A stretch of 64,000 nucleotides of DNA from Pseudonocardia sp. TRM90224 (GTDB taxonomy: Bacteria > Actinomycetota > Actinomycetes > Mycobacteriales > Pseudonocardiaceae), in the NCBI RefSeq assembly GCF_021245725.1, contig NZ_JAJGSX010000003.1, positions 558,001 to 622,000 of the forward strand, in the 5' to 3' direction. Positions 36,773 to 45,651 of this stretch are shown here, in pieces. A model generated the notes under the pieces. It ran no database searches. It was not told the DNA's origin and worked only from the letters and a program-made list of their open reading frames with translations. Position 1 is the stretch's first letter. Every line of letters starts with the position of its first letter. A program made the translations under genes and the position numbers.

Positions 36773-37650
36773 CCACGGCCCGGACGCTCGGGGGCTACGC
36801 ACCCGGCCGGCTGACGACACACCGCACGCCCGGCGACATCCACGGGGTCACCCGCGCGCTGCGCCACAGCGGCCGGAAGATCAACCTGGTGCCGACGATG
36901 GGTGCGCTGCACGAGGGGCACCGCGCGCTGATCCGCAACGCTCGCCGCACCCCCGGCGCCACCGTCACGGTCGTCTCGATCTTCGTGAACCCCCTGCAGT
37001 TCGGGGCGGGCGAGGACCTCGAGCGCTACCCGCGCCCGCTGGAGGCCGACCTGCAGGCCTGCCAGGAGGAGGGCGCCGAGCTGGTCTTCCTGCCCGGCGT
37101 CGAGGACATGTACCCGGAGGGCGCCGACACGACGGTCGTGCCCGGGCAGCGCGGGGACGTCCTGGAAGGCGCGTTCCGACCGGGGCACTTCGCCGGCGTG
37201 CTGACGGTCGTGGCGAAGCTCTTCCACATCGTCGCCCCCGACACCGCGTTCTTCGGCGAGAAGGACTACCAGCAGCTGCGGCTCGTCACGAAGATGGCGA
37301 AGGACCTGGACATCCCGACGGCGGTCGTGGGCGTTCCGACCGTCCGGGAACCTGACGGGCTCGCGCTCTCCTCGCGCAACGTCTACCTCTCGCCCGACGA
37401 GCGCGGCCGCGCGGTGACGCTGCACCGCGCGCTCACCGCGGGGGCCGCGATCTCGGCGGAGGGCCCCGATGCCGTGCTCGCGGCCGCCAACGCCGTGCTG
37501 GCGGAGGAGCCCGCGCTCAAGGTCGAGTACCTGGCGCTGACCGACCCCGACCTCGGCCCGTCGCCGCAGCCGGGCCAGCGCGCGCGGCTGCTCGTCGCGG
37601 CGCGAATCGGGTCGACCCGGCTCATCGACAACGTCTCCGTGCAGCTCTAG
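36769..37650 (+). CDS. panC: Pantothenate synthetase
   Basis: ATP-dependent ligation of pantoate and beta-alanine. Family motifs are intact: [16 protein letters not shown] (HIGH-type), [25 protein letters not shown] and [11 protein letters not shown]. 293 aa with a short N-terminal extension. ATG overlaps the DUF2520 stop. coaX follows after nine bases; panD, which sits here in mycobacteria, is absent. Confidence 0.95.
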   Translation: MTTARTLGGYAPGRLTTHRTPGDIHGVTRALRHSGRKINLVPTMGALHEGHRALIRNARRTPGATVTVVSIFVNPLQFGAGEDLERYPRPLEADLQACQEEGAELVFLPGVEDMYPEGADTTVVPGQRGDVLEGAFRPGHFAGVLTVVAKLFHIVAPDTAFFGEKDYQQLRLVTKMAKDLDIPTAVVGVPTVREPDGLALSSRNVYLSPDERGRAVTLHRALTAGAAISAEGPDAVLAAANAVLAEEPALKVEYLALTDPDLGPSPQPGQRARLLVAARIGSTRLIDNVSVQL

Positions 37651-37659
37651 GGGCGCCCG

Positions 37660-38502
37660 GTGCTGCTCTGCGTCGACGTCGGGAACACCCAGATCGCGCT
37701 CGGGCTGTACGCCGATTCGGACCCCGATTCGGACGCTGGGGCGCCACCGCTGGTCCGCGACTGGCGCATGCGCACCGACCCGCGCATGACGGCCGACGAG
37801 CTGGAGGTCGCCGTCAACGCCCTGCTCGGCGGGTTCGCGGCGCAGGTGACGGGCATCGCGGCGCTCTCGACCGTGCCGCGGCTGCTGCGCGAGCTGCGGC
37901 TGCTGATCGACCGGCGCGGCGGGCCGAGCGTCGTCGTCGGTCCCGGCGTGCGCACGGGTGTGCCGCTGCTGGTCGACAACCCGCGCGAGGTCGGCGCCGA
38001 CCGCGTCATGAACACCCTCGCCGCCCACCGCCTGTTCGGCACGGCGTGCGTCGTCGTCGACTTCGGGACCTCGACGAACATCGACGTGGTCTCCGCGAAG
38101 GGTGAGTTCCTGGGCGGCGCGCTGGCGCCGGGCGTCGAGATCTCGATGGAGGCGCTCGCCGCCCGCGCCGCGGCGCTGCGGACCGTCGAGCTGGTCCGGC
38201 CGCGTTCGGTGATCGGCAAGAACACCGTCGAGTGCCTGCAGTCGGGCGTGCTCTTCGGCTTCGCGGGGCAGGTCGACGGGCTCGTCCGGCGGATCATCGC
38301 CGAGCTGGGCCCGAAGGCGGGCCCGGTCACGGTGCTCGGCACCGGCGGCCTCGCGCCGCTGATGGCGGGGGAGACCGAGACGGTCACCGAGTTCGTCCCC
38401 GACCTCACCCTCCAGGGCCTGCGCATGACGTTCCTGCGCAACCTCCGCACGCCTGCTTCGACCAACGGGAGCGTGGCCGAGCAAACGAGCCGAGTGAGAT
38501 GA
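37660..38502 (+). CDS. coaX: Type III pantothenate kinase
   Basis: First committed step of CoA synthesis, phosphorylating pantothenate. Actin-like fold with LLCVDVGNTQIALGLY at the start, a central GADRVMNTLAA, FGTSTNIDVV and GGALAPGVEISMEAL. The length of 280 aa fits, with a small insertion (SDPDSDAG) near residue 20. GTG start nine bases after panC, so the two are expected to be co-transcribed. Confidence 0.93.
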   Translation: MLLCVDVGNTQIALGLYADSDPDSDAGAPPLVRDWRMRTDPRMTADELEVAVNALLGGFAAQVTGIAALSTVPRLLRELRLLIDRRGGPSVVVGPGVRTGVPLLVDNPREVGADRVMNTLAAHRLFGTACVVVDFGTSTNIDVVSAKGEFLGGALAPGVEISMEALAARAAALRTVELVRPRSVIGKNTVECLQSGVLFGFAGQVDGLVRRIIAELGPKAGPVTVLGTGGLAPLMAGETETVTEFVPDLTLQGLRMTFLRNLRTPASTNGSVAEQTSRVR

Positions 38503-38535
38503 CCACCCGACGAGTACGTCCGGCTATCGTGCCGC

Positions 38536-38736
38536 ATGGCCGACCGTGGGACATGGGCTGAGCTGCGGGACCGCCGGATGGCCGAGCCCGGCGCGGTCGA
38601 GGCCTACGACGCCGCCCGGCTGGCCTTCGAGCTGGGCGCGGCTGTGCGCGATGCGTACGCGAGGGCAGCAAAGCCACTTTCCGGCCCCCACAGGGCAGGA
38701 AAGTGGCTTTCCTGCCCTCCCCCCGAGCCCAGGTGA
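38536..38736 (+). pseudogene. 5' fragment of an XRE/HigA-type antitoxin gene, broken at repeat C3
   Basis: The first 44 or so codons (MADRGTWAELRDRRMAEPGA, then VEAYDAARLAFELGAAVRDA) look like the N-terminal linker helix that precedes the helix-turn-helix of HigA-like antitoxins. At about 38662 the frame enters family C repeat C3 and the whole DNA-binding domain is missing. The frame stays open to a stop at 38736 only through repeat sequence. TATCGT five bases before the ATG suggests an intact old promoter. No toxin gene lies nearby. Confidence 0.6.
38662..38718. repeat. Family C double palindrome, copy C3
   Basis: Left half AGGGCAGCAAAGCCACTTTCC... (38662-38687) and right half (38692-38718), which contains GCAGGAAAG-TGG-CTTTCCTGC. 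It has the same layout as C1 and C4, in inverted order relative to C1. It replaces the 3' part of the XRE-like gene. Confidence 0.88.
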
Positions 38737-38750
38737 GTTGCGCGAACGCC

Positions 38751-39506
38751 CTACCGCCGCACCGCCCGCAGCACGGTCGTCACGAGCGGGAGGTCGAAGC
38801 CGTCCGGCGACACCTCGGGCCGGGTGGCGAGGTAGGCGCGGATGCGGGTGAAGGCGGCCTCGCGGTCGGCTGGCTCGCTCATCAGCGCCCACGAGTGCGT
38901 CCTGAGCACGTCGATCAGCGCCTCGACCCCGGAGAGCGGGTGGACGTGCGGGAACAGGGCCCGCTCGGCGGGGGCGAAGAGCGGGTGCTCCGGCATCATC
39001 GAGTTGTCGCCGGCCCTGATGTTGCTCGGCACGGGGCGGCCCTCGACGCCGGCGTTGTGCATGCCGACGAGCCATTCGACATTGGGGTCGTCGGCGTTCC
39101 ACAGCCCCGCGAGCACCCCGCCCGGCCGCAGCACCCTGGCGATCTCGGGGTAGGCGAGCTCCGGCTCGAACCAGTGCCACGCCTGCCCCGCGACGACGGC
39201 GTCGACCGACGCGTCCGGCAGCGGGATCGACTCCGCGCTGCCCTCCAGCGCGCGGACGTCGGGGAGCAGGGCGCGCAGCTCGGCCAGCATCGCGGGGTCG
39301 GGATCGACCGCGGTGATGGTCACGCCGGGCAGCGTGACCAGTGTTGCCGTGAGCTTGCCCGTCCCGGCCCCGAGATCCAGCACCACCTTGCCGGGCGTCG
39401 GGGCGAGTGCCCACTCCACGGCGACGGCAGGGTAGTCGGGGCGCAGGCGGGCGTAGTCGGCGGCGACGGTCCCGAACGAGCGGGCGCGAGGGGGCTGGGT
39501 CGTCAT
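38751..39506 (-). CDS. Class I SAM-dependent methyltransferase
   Basis: A 251-aa Methyltransf_11-type enzyme. SAM motif [16 protein letters not shown] (about residue 40), motif II acidic VDPDPAML, and [16 protein letters not shown] with [11 protein letters not shown] follow. The acceptor substrate is unknown. ATG 39506 overlaps the region just before lysS, which is divergent. Confidence 0.88.
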   Translation of the reverse strand: MTTQPPRARSFGTVAADYARLRPDYPAVAVEWALAPTPGKVVLDLGAGTGKLTATLVTLPGVTITAVDPDPAMLAELRALLPDVRALEGSAESIPLPDASVDAVVAGQAWHWFEPELAYPEIARVLRPGGVLAGLWNADDPNVEWLVGMHNAGVEGRPVPSNIRAGDNSMMPEHPLFAPAERALFPHVHPLSGVEALIDVLRTHSWALMSEPADREAAFTRIRAYLATRPEVSPDGFDLPLVTTVLRAVRR

Positions 39507-39551
39507 GGAACGGAAAGTACGGCCGCCCGGAAACCTGGGCGACCTCATAAC

Positions 39552-39565
39552 TAATGTTGTGGCTG
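39552..39565 (+). promoter_or_regulatory. Leaderless promoter of lysS
   Basis: TAATGT (39552-39557) stands seven bases before GTG 39565, in the AT-rich stretch CATAACTAATGTTG. Confidence 0.55.
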
Positions 39566-41067
39566 TGAGTACAGAGCCGCCCCCAGGACCCGAAGCCGAG
39601 CTGCCGGAGCAGATGCGGGTCCGACGTGCCAAGCGGGCGGAGATGCTCGCCGAGGGGCGGGACCCGTACCCGGTGGCGGTGCCGCGCACGCACACGCTGC
39701 GTGAGGTCCGGGCGGCCCACCCCGAGCTGGGACCCGACACGTCGACTGGCGACCTGGTCGGCGTCAGCGGCCGGGTGATGTTCCTGCGCAACACCGGGAA
39801 GCTGTGCTTCGCCACCCTCCGCGAGGGCGACGGCACCGAGCTGCAGGCGATGCTGAGCCTCGCGCTCGTCGGGGCCGAGGAGCTGGCCCGCTGGAAGTCG
39901 ACGGTCGACCTCGGCGACCACGTCTTCGTGCACGGCGAGGTGATCACCTCGCGCCGTGGGGAGCTCTCGGTCATGGCCGACAGCTGGGACATGGCGGCGA
40001 AGGCCGTCCGGCCGCTCCCGACCGTCCACAACGAGCTGTCGGAGGAGACCCGCGTCCGGCAGCGCTACGTCGACCTCATCGTGCGCCCGCAGGCGCGCGA
40101 GATGGTGCAGGCGCGCGCGACGGTCGTCCGGTCGCTCCGGTCGACGCTGCACGACCGCTCCTACACCGAGGTCGAAACGCCGATGCTGCAGCTGCAGCAC
40201 GGCGGCGCCACCGCGCGCCCGTTCGTCACACATGCGAATGCCCTCGACACCGACCTCTACCTGCGGATTGCGCCGGAACTGTTCCTGAAGCGTTGTGTGG
40301 TCGGCGGCATCGAGCGCGTCTTCGAGATCAATCGGAACTTCCGCAACGAAGGCATCGACTCATCGCACTCACCCGAGTTCGCGATGTTGGAGGCCTACCA
40401 GGCGTACGCCACCTATGCCGACATGGCGACCTTGACCCGCGAGCTGGTGCAAGCCAGCGCACGCGCCGTCTTCGGTTCCACAGTGGTGCGCCACGCCGAC
40501 GGCAGTGAACACGATCTCGGTGGCGAGTGGCGAACCGTCACGTTGCACGATGCGGTCTCCGAGGTCGTCGGGCAAGACGTGACGCTGGACACGCCGATCG
40601 AAGATCTGCGCAAGCTCGCGGCAACGCACGACGTCGAACTCAAGGATTCGTGGGCGGCCGGCGAGATCGTGCTGGAACTTTTCGAGAAGCTGGTGGAGCA
40701 CACGCTACTGGCGCCGACGTTCGTAAAGGACTACCCGGTCGAAGTGCGGCCGCTGACCAGACGGCATCGCAGCGAGCCGCGGCTGGCGGAGTCCTGGGAC
40801 CTCACGGTCTTCGGCTTCGAGCTGGCCACCGCGTACTCGGAGCTCGTCGACCCCGTTGAGCAGCGTGATCGGCTTTACGCCCAGTCGCTGCTGGCGGCGG
40901 CGGGCGACGTCGAGGCGATGCAGGTCGACGAGGACTTCTTGCGGGCGATGGAGTACGGAATGCCCCCGACCGGCGGTATGGGAATGGGCATCGACCGGCT
41001 GCTGATGACGCTCACCGGGCTCGGAATCAGGGAGACGATTCTGTACCCGCTCGTGCGGGCGGAGTAA
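39565..41067 (+). CDS. lysS: Lysyl-tRNA synthetase, class II
   Basis: Charges tRNA-Lys. The N-terminal OB-fold anticodon-binding domain (residues about 1-150) is followed by the class II catalytic core, with motif 2 [20 protein letters not shown] and motif 3 [16 protein letters not shown]. At 500 aa it is full length. GTG 39565 gives [20 protein letters not shown], the common N-terminus. Codon use changes inside the gene: up to about 40225 third positions are almost all G/C, and afterwards ATT, GAA, CGT, TGT, CTA and GTA become frequent, suggesting a recombined C-terminal half. lsr2 and clpC follow as in mycobacteria. Confidence 0.95.
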   Translation: MSTEPPPGPEAELPEQMRVRRAKRAEMLAEGRDPYPVAVPRTHTLREVRAAHPELGPDTSTGDLVGVSGRVMFLRNTGKLCFATLREGDGTELQAMLSLALVGAEELARWKSTVDLGDHVFVHGEVITSRRGELSVMADSWDMAAKAVRPLPTVHNELSEETRVRQRYVDLIVRPQAREMVQARATVVRSLRSTLHDRSYTEVETPMLQLQHGGATARPFVTHANALDTDLYLRIAPELFLKRCVVGGIERVFEINRNFRNEGIDSSHSPEFAMLEAYQAYATYADMATLTRELVQASARAVFGSTVVRHADGSEHDLGGEWRTVTLHDAVSEVVGQDVTLDTPIEDLRKLAATHDVELKDSWAAGEIVLELFEKLVEHTLLAPTFVKDYPVEVRPLTRRHRSEPRLAESWDLTVFGFELATAYSELVDPVEQRDRLYAQSLLAAAGDVEAMQVDEDFLRAMEYGMPPTGGMGMGIDRLLMTLTGLGIRETILYPLVRAE

Positions 41068-41181
41068 ACACCGAGCTCGCCCCGGCGGGTCCCTCGACAG
41101 TGCCACTGTAATGGTTATAACCTGCAGCCAGTTGCGGCTCGTCCGCATAAACAACGGCGATCAGGTGTGGAGGCTGCGACC

Positions 41182-41526
41182 GTGGCGCAAATTCGTGAAG
41201 TGAGGCTCATCGACGACCTCGACGGTGATGCGGCCGACGAGACCGTCGAGTTCGGTATCGACGGGCGCAGCTACGAGATCGACCTGTCGGAGACCAACGC
41301 GAAGAAGTTGCGTGATGCGTTGGCGGATTTCGTGGCATCCGCGCGCAAGGCGGGCGGATCGACCCGACGCCGCGGTGGTGGCGCCGCAGGTGCGGTGCGC
41401 CGACCCGCGATCGACCGCGAGCAGAACCAGGCGATCCGCGACTGGGCGCGCAAGCGCGGCATGAAGGTCTCCGACCGCGGCCGCATTCCCGCCGAGGTGC
41501 TCGAGGCCTACCACCAGGAGAACTGA
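41182..41526 (+). CDS. lsr2: Lsr2 nucleoid-associated protein
   Basis: H-NS-like xenogeneic silencer that binds and bridges AT-rich DNA. The N-terminal dimerisation domain ([20 protein letters not shown]) and the C-terminal DNA-binding domain with the minor-groove R99-G-R101 motif are intact in 114 aa, joined by an RRRGGG-containing basic linker. GTG 41182 has GGAGG eight bases upstream. The promoter region holds the AT-rich palindrome GGTTATAACC (41113-41122). It keeps its usual place after lysS. Confidence 0.95.
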   Translation: MAQIREVRLIDDLDGDAADETVEFGIDGRSYEIDLSETNAKKLRDALADFVASARKAGGSTRRRGGGAAGAVRRPAIDREQNQAIRDWARKRGMKVSDRGRIPAEVLEAYHQEN

Positions 41527-41556
41527 CCGTTCTGCGTAGTTTCGAGCCGTGAATTC

Positions 41557-41583
41557 GGGGGTCGGCGCCGTGCGCCGGCCCCC
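41557..41583 (+). terminator. Terminator after lsr2
   Basis: 12-bp perfect stem GGGGGTCGGCGC (41557-41568) and complement (41572-41583) with a three-base loop, then TTCGCGT. Confidence 0.8.
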
Positions 41584-41626
41584 TTCGCGTGGTTAGGGTG
41601 GCCTCAGTAGATCGAGGAGGTCCCCA

Positions 41627-42439
41627 ATGGCTCGCAGAACGACCACGCTGGAGGTCCGCCGCACGGAGCGGATCACTCCACACATGATCCGTGTCGTCGC
41701 CGGCGGCTCGGATCTCGAGGCGTTCCCCGACACCGAGTTCACCGACCGTTATGTCAAGATCGTCTTTCCGCGGCCGGACGTGCGCTACCCGGAGCCGTTC
41801 GACCTCGAGACGATCTGGTCGCAGCTGCCGCGTGGCGAGTGGCCGTCGACCCGGACCTACACGATCCGCGCATTCGACGTCGCTGCCGGCGAGATCACGA
41901 TCGACTTCGTGCACCACGGCGACGAGGGTCTGGCCGGGCCGTGGGCCGCGAACGCGCGCCCCGGCGACGTCCTGCGCATCCTCGGCCCCGGCGGCGCGTA
42001 CGCACCCGACCCCGCGGCTGCGTGGCACCTCATGATCGGCGATGAGAGCGCTCTGCCCGCCATCGGAGCCGCCTGTGAGCGTGTCCCGGCCGGCGTGCCG
42101 GTGCTGGCTCTGCTGGAGGTCGGCGACGAGGCGGAGCGCCAGAAGATCTCCGGCCCCGGCGACGTCGACGTGCGTTGGCTCTACCGCGACCGCACTGCGC
42201 CCGACCAGCTGCTCGACGCCGTGCGCGCCGCGCCGTTCCCCGACGGTGACGTCCACGTCTTCCTGCACGGCGAGGCCGGGTTCGTCAAGAACATCCGGCG
42301 GCACCTGATCGATGAGCGAGGTATCGGGAGGGACCGGCTGTCCGTCTCCGGCTACTGGCGTCGCGGGCGCGACGAGGACGGCTGGCAGGCGGACAAGGCT
42401 GCCGAGCGGGCCGCCGAACAGGCGGCAGCGACGCGCTGA
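41627..42439 (+). CDS. Siderophore-interacting protein (ferric-siderophore reductase)
   Basis: FAD-binding, NAD(P)H-using reductase of the ViuB/SIP family, 270 aa, which frees iron from ferric siderophores in the cytosol. The FAD site STRTYTIRAFD (RxYTxR) and the downstream HLMIGDESALPAI and FLHGEAGFVKNIRRHL segments are typical. A strong GAGGAGG lies eight bases before the ATG. No transport genes are adjacent. The C-terminal tail is alanine-rich. Confidence 0.92.
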   Translation: MARRTTTLEVRRTERITPHMIRVVAGGSDLEAFPDTEFTDRYVKIVFPRPDVRYPEPFDLETIWSQLPRGEWPSTRTYTIRAFDVAAGEITIDFVHHGDEGLAGPWAANARPGDVLRILGPGGAYAPDPAAAWHLMIGDESALPAIGAACERVPAGVPVLALLEVGDEAERQKISGPGDVDVRWLYRDRTAPDQLLDAVRAAPFPDGDVHVFLHGEAGFVKNIRRHLIDERGIGRDRLSVSGYWRRGRDEDGWQADKAAERAAEQAAATR

Positions 42440-42530
42440 GGTTGTCCGCCGAGGGAGGAATCCGCTGATCCAGCAGTGTGTTGTGGCGGAGAGGCGCGCG
42501 GACCACGGGCGACCACACCCCCCATGCCGA

Positions 42531-42536
42531 TAGAGT
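42531..42536 (+). promoter_or_regulatory. Possible clpC -10 box
   Basis: TAGAGT within CCGATAGAGTGG would give a leader of about 60 bases. The rest of 42440-42605 holds no gene and no recognisable ClgR site. Confidence 0.35.
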
Positions 42537-42605
42537 GGTAACGGGCGTACGCGGCGCAGCGTGTGCCAGTGCGGCGTAGTACGGCGCAGTAGGCGAGGAG
42601 TTCAG

Positions 42606-45149
42606 ATGTTCGAGAGGTTCACCGACCGAGCGAGGCGTGTTGTCGTTCTGGCCCAAGAAGAGGCCAGGATGCTCAACCACAACTACATCGGCACCGAGCA
42701 CATCCTCCTCGGCCTCATCCACGAGGGCGAGGGAGTGGCCGCCAAGGCCCTGGAGTCCCTCGGGATCGCCCTGGAGGGCGTCCGTCAGCAAGTCGAAGAG
42801 ATCATCGGCCAGGGCCAGCAGGCCCCGAGCGGGCACATCCCGTTCACCCCTCGGGCCAAGAAGGTGCTGGAGCTCTCGCTCCGCGAGGCACTGCAGCTGG
42901 GCCACAACTACATCGGCACGGAGCACATCCTGCTCGGCCTGATCCGCGAGGGTGAGGGTGTCGCGGCGCAGGTGCTGGTCAAGCTCGGCGCCGACCTCAA
43001 CCGCGTCCGCCAGCAGGTGCTGCAGCTGCTGTCGGGCTACCAGGGCAAGGAGCCCGCCGAGGGCGCCTCCGGTGGCCGCGGTGAGGGCACCCCGTCGTCG
43101 TCGCTGGTCCTCGACCAGTTCGGGCGCAACCTGACCCAGTCCGCCCGCGAGGGCAAGCTCGACCCGGTCATCGGGCGCGAGAAGGAGATCGAGCGGGTCA
43201 TGCAGGTCCTGTCCCGCAGGACCAAGAACAACCCCGTCCTGATCGGGGAGCCCGGCGTCGGCAAGACCGCCGTCGTCGAGGGCCTCGCACAGGGCATCGT
43301 CAAGGGCGAGGTGCCCGAGACGCTGAAGGACAAGCAGCTCTACACGCTCGACCTCGGCTCGCTGGTCGCCGGGTCGCGCTACCGCGGCGACTTCGAGGAG
43401 CGCCTCAAGAAGGTGCTCAAGGAGATCCGCACCCGCGGCGACATCATCCTGTTCATCGACGAGCTGCACACGCTCGTCGGGGCCGGTGCCGCCGAGGGCG
43501 CGATCGACGCCGCCAGCATCCTCAAGCCGATGCTGGCCCGCGGTGAGCTGCAGACGATCGGTGCGACCACCCTCGACGAGTACCGCAAGTACGTCGAGAA
43601 GGACCCGGCGCTGGAGCGCCGCTTCCAGCCGATCCAGGTGGGCGAGCCGAGCGTCACGCACACCATCGAGATCCTCAAGGGGCTGCGCGACCGGTACGAG
43701 GCCCACCACCGGGTCACGATCACCGATGGCGCGCTGGTGCAGGCGGCCACGCTGGCCGACCGGTACATCTCCGACCGGTTCCTGCCGGACAAGGCGATCG
43801 ACCTGATCGACGAGGCCGGCGCGCGGATGCGCATCCGCCGGATGACCGCGCCGCCGGACCTGCGCGAGTTCGACGAGAAGATCGCCGGTGTGCGTCGCGA
43901 CAAGGAGTCGGCGATCGACGCGCAGGACTTCGAACGGGCCGCGCACCTGCGCGATTCGGAGAAGCAGCTGCTCGCGCAGAAGACCGAGCGCGAGAAGCAG
44001 TGGAAGTCCGGCGACCTCGACGTCGTCGCGGAGGTCGACGACGAGCAGATCGCCGAGGTGCTGGCGAACTGGACCGGTATCCCCGTCTTCAAGCTGACCG
44101 AGGAAGAGACCACTCGGCTGCTCAAGATGGAGGACGAGATCCACAAGCGGATCATCGGCCAGGAAGAGGCCGTCAAGTCGGTCGCGAAGGCGATCCGCCG
44201 CACGCGGGCCGGCCTGAAGGACCCGAAGCGCCCGTCCGGCTCGTTCATCTTCGCCGGCCCGTCCGGTGTCGGTAAGACCGAGCTGTCCAAGGCGCTGGCG
44301 AACTTCCTGTTCGGCGAGGACGACGCGCTCATACAGATCGACATGGGCGAGTTCCACGACCGCTACACCGCCTCGCGGCTGTTCGGTGCCCCTCCCGGGT
44401 ACGTCGGCTACGAGGAGGGCGGCCAGCTCACCGAGAAGGTGCGGCGCAAGCCGTTCTCGGTGGTCCTGTTCGACGAGATCGAGAAGGCGCACCAGGAGGT
44501 CTACAACACCCTCCTGCAGGTGCTGGAGGACGGTCGTCTGACCGACGGTCAGGGCCGCACGGTCGACTTCAAGAACACCGTGATCATCTTCACCTCGAAC
44601 CTCGGCACGCAGGACATCTCGAAGGCGGTCGGCCTCGGGTTCGCCCAGGGCAACGATGAGCAGTCGAACTACGAGCGGATGAAGAACAAGGTCAACGACG
44701 AGCTGAAGAAGCACTTCCGCCCGGAGTTCCTCAACCGCATCGACGACGTCATCGTCTTCCACCAGCTCACCGAAGAGCAGATCATCGAGATGGTCGACCT
44801 CATGATCACCCGGGTCGAGGGTGCGCTGGCCAACAAGGACATGGCCATCGAGCTCACCCCGGCCGCGAAGGGCCTGCTGGCCCGCCGCGGTTTCGACCCG
44901 GTGCTGGGTGCGCGGCCGCTGCGCCGCACCATTCAGCGCGAGATCGAGGACCAGCTGTCGGAGAAGATCCTCTTCGGCGAGGTGGAGCCGGGCCAGATCG
45001 TGGTCGTGGACGTCGAGGGTCTCGACCCCGACGCCCCCGAGTCGCGGGCCGGCGACGACAAGGCGAAGTTCGTCTTCCGCGGCGAGCCGAAGCCCGTCAC
45101 GGTGCCGGACGCCCCGCCCGTCGACATGGCGAAGTCCGGCGACGAGTGA
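42606..45149 (+). CDS. clpC: ATP-dependent Clp protease ATPase subunit ClpC
   Basis: Hsp100 unfoldase that feeds proteins to ClpP. Two Clp-N repeats ([13 protein letters not shown] occurs twice, near residues 26 and 101) lead to AAA domain 1 (Walker A GEPGVGKT, about residue 214), a middle coiled coil (about 400-480) and AAA domain 2 (GPSGVGKT, about 552). The ClpP-docking loop lies in the second AAA domain. The 847 aa match mycobacterial ClpC1. GAGGAG lies six bases before the ATG. It ends at a strong terminator. Confidence 0.97.
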   Translation: MFERFTDRARRVVVLAQEEARMLNHNYIGTEHILLGLIHEGEGVAAKALESLGIALEGVRQQVEEIIGQGQQAPSGHIPFTPRAKKVLELSLREALQLGHNYIGTEHILLGLIREGEGVAAQVLVKLGADLNRVRQQVLQLLSGYQGKEPAEGASGGRGEGTPSSSLVLDQFGRNLTQSAREGKLDPVIGREKEIERVMQVLSRRTKNNPVLIGEPGVGKTAVVEGLAQGIVKGEVPETLKDKQLYTLDLGSLVAGSRYRGDFEERLKKVLKEIRTRGDIILFIDELHTLVGAGAAEGAIDAASILKPMLARGELQTIGATTLDEYRKYVEKDPALERRFQPIQVGEPSVTHTIEILKGLRDRYEAHHRVTITDGALVQAATLADRYISDRFLPDKAIDLIDEAGARMRIRRMTAPPDLREFDEKIAGVRRDKESAIDAQDFERAAHLRDSEKQLLAQKTEREKQWKSGDLDVVAEVDDEQIAEVLANWTGIPVFKLTEEETTRLLKMEDEIHKRIIGQEEAVKSVAKAIRRTRAGLKDPKRPSGSFIFAGPSGVGKTELSKALANFLFGEDDALIQIDMGEFHDRYTASRLFGAPPGYVGYEEGGQLTEKVRRKPFSVVLFDEIEKAHQEVYNTLLQVLEDGRLTDGQGRTVDFKNTVIIFTSNLGTQDISKAVGLGFAQGNDEQSNYERMKNKVNDELKKHFRPEFLNRIDDVIVFHQLTEEQIIEMVDLMITRVEGALANKDMAIELTPAAKGLLARRGFDPVLGARPLRRTIQREIEDQLSEKILFGEVEPGQIVVVDVEGLDPDAPESRAGDDKAKFVFRGEPKPVTVPDAPPVDMAKSGDE

Positions 45150-45176
45150 GCTAGCCCGCAGTTCCAGAGCACGTCG

Positions 45177-45212
45177 AACGGCCCGTCGGTACTCCGGTAC
45201 CGGCGGGCCGTT
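45177..45212 (+). terminator. Terminator after clpC
   Basis: Arms AACGGCCCGTCGGTA (45177-45191) and TACCGGCGGGCCGTT (45198-45212), one mismatch, six-base loop, 28 bases after the clpC stop. Confidence 0.8.
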
Positions 45213-45225
45213 CGCCGTCCCGCCA

Positions 45226-45445
45226 GGTGAGTCGACACTTCTGGCACGGTGAGTCGACATCCCTGGCACGGTGAGTCGACATCCCTGGCACGGTGAGTCG
45301 ACATCCCTGGCACGGTGAGTCGACACTTCTGGCACGGTGAGTCGCCACTTCTGGCACGGCGAGTCGACACCTCCGGCACGGCGAGTCGCGCGTCTCGGAG
45401 CGGTGAGTCGCGCACTTCAGTGCGGTGAGTCGCGCATCTCGGTGC
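45226..45445 (+). repeat. Array 1: ten contiguous 22-bp units
   Basis: Ten direct units of exactly 22 bp, each beginning GGTGAGTCG or GGCGAGTCG and mostly ending GGCAC. Units 2-4 are identical (GGTGAGTCGACATCCCTGGC plus AC). Later units drift towards GGTGAGTCGCGCATCTCGGT plus GC. There are no spacers, so it is not a CRISPR array. Confidence 0.95.
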
Positions 45446-45462
45446 GTGCGTACCCCGTCGCC

Positions 45463-45616
45463 GTACTCGAAGTGACAACTCACCGTGCTGAAAGTGGCGA
45501 CTCACCGTGCTGAAAGTGGCGACTCACCGTGCTGAAAGTGGCGACTCACCGTGCTGAAAGTGGCGACTCGCCGTGCTGAAAGTGGCGACTCGCCGTGCTG
45601 GAACGCGCGACTCGCC
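45463..45616 (-). repeat. Array 2: seven 22-bp units in the opposite orientation
   Basis: Read on the minus strand, seven units begin GGCGAGTCG or GGTGAGTCG/TTG and run into CCACTTTCAGCAC; the middle five differ at one position only. Array 2 faces array 1 across a 17-base centre (45446-45462). The whole 391 bp is a giant imperfect inverted repeat. Confidence 0.95.
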
Positions 45617-45651
45617 TGGGGCGTGGGCAGTGGGGTCACTAGATTGGGTGT

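Noticed and set aside
41593..41611. Iron box (IdeR/DtxR site) before the siderophore-reductase gene
   Set aside because: TTAGGGTGGCCTCAGTAGA matches the 19-bp consensus at only about 12 positions and its second half is poor; not enough to claim.
42440..42605. ClgR or HAIR-type heat-shock site before clpC
   Set aside because: No GTTCGC-N5-GCG or HAIR-like inverted repeat could be found in the region.
44933..45505. Minus-strand open frames over the 22-bp array encoding repeated HRARDVDSPCQGC-like peptides
   Set aside because: They are by-products of the repeat having a length that keeps some frames open (periodic 22-mers), have no start signals, and overlap clpC.
45226..45616. Possible CRISPR array
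   Set aside because: Units are contiguous with no spacers, drift in sequence, occur in both orientations, and no cas gene is present.
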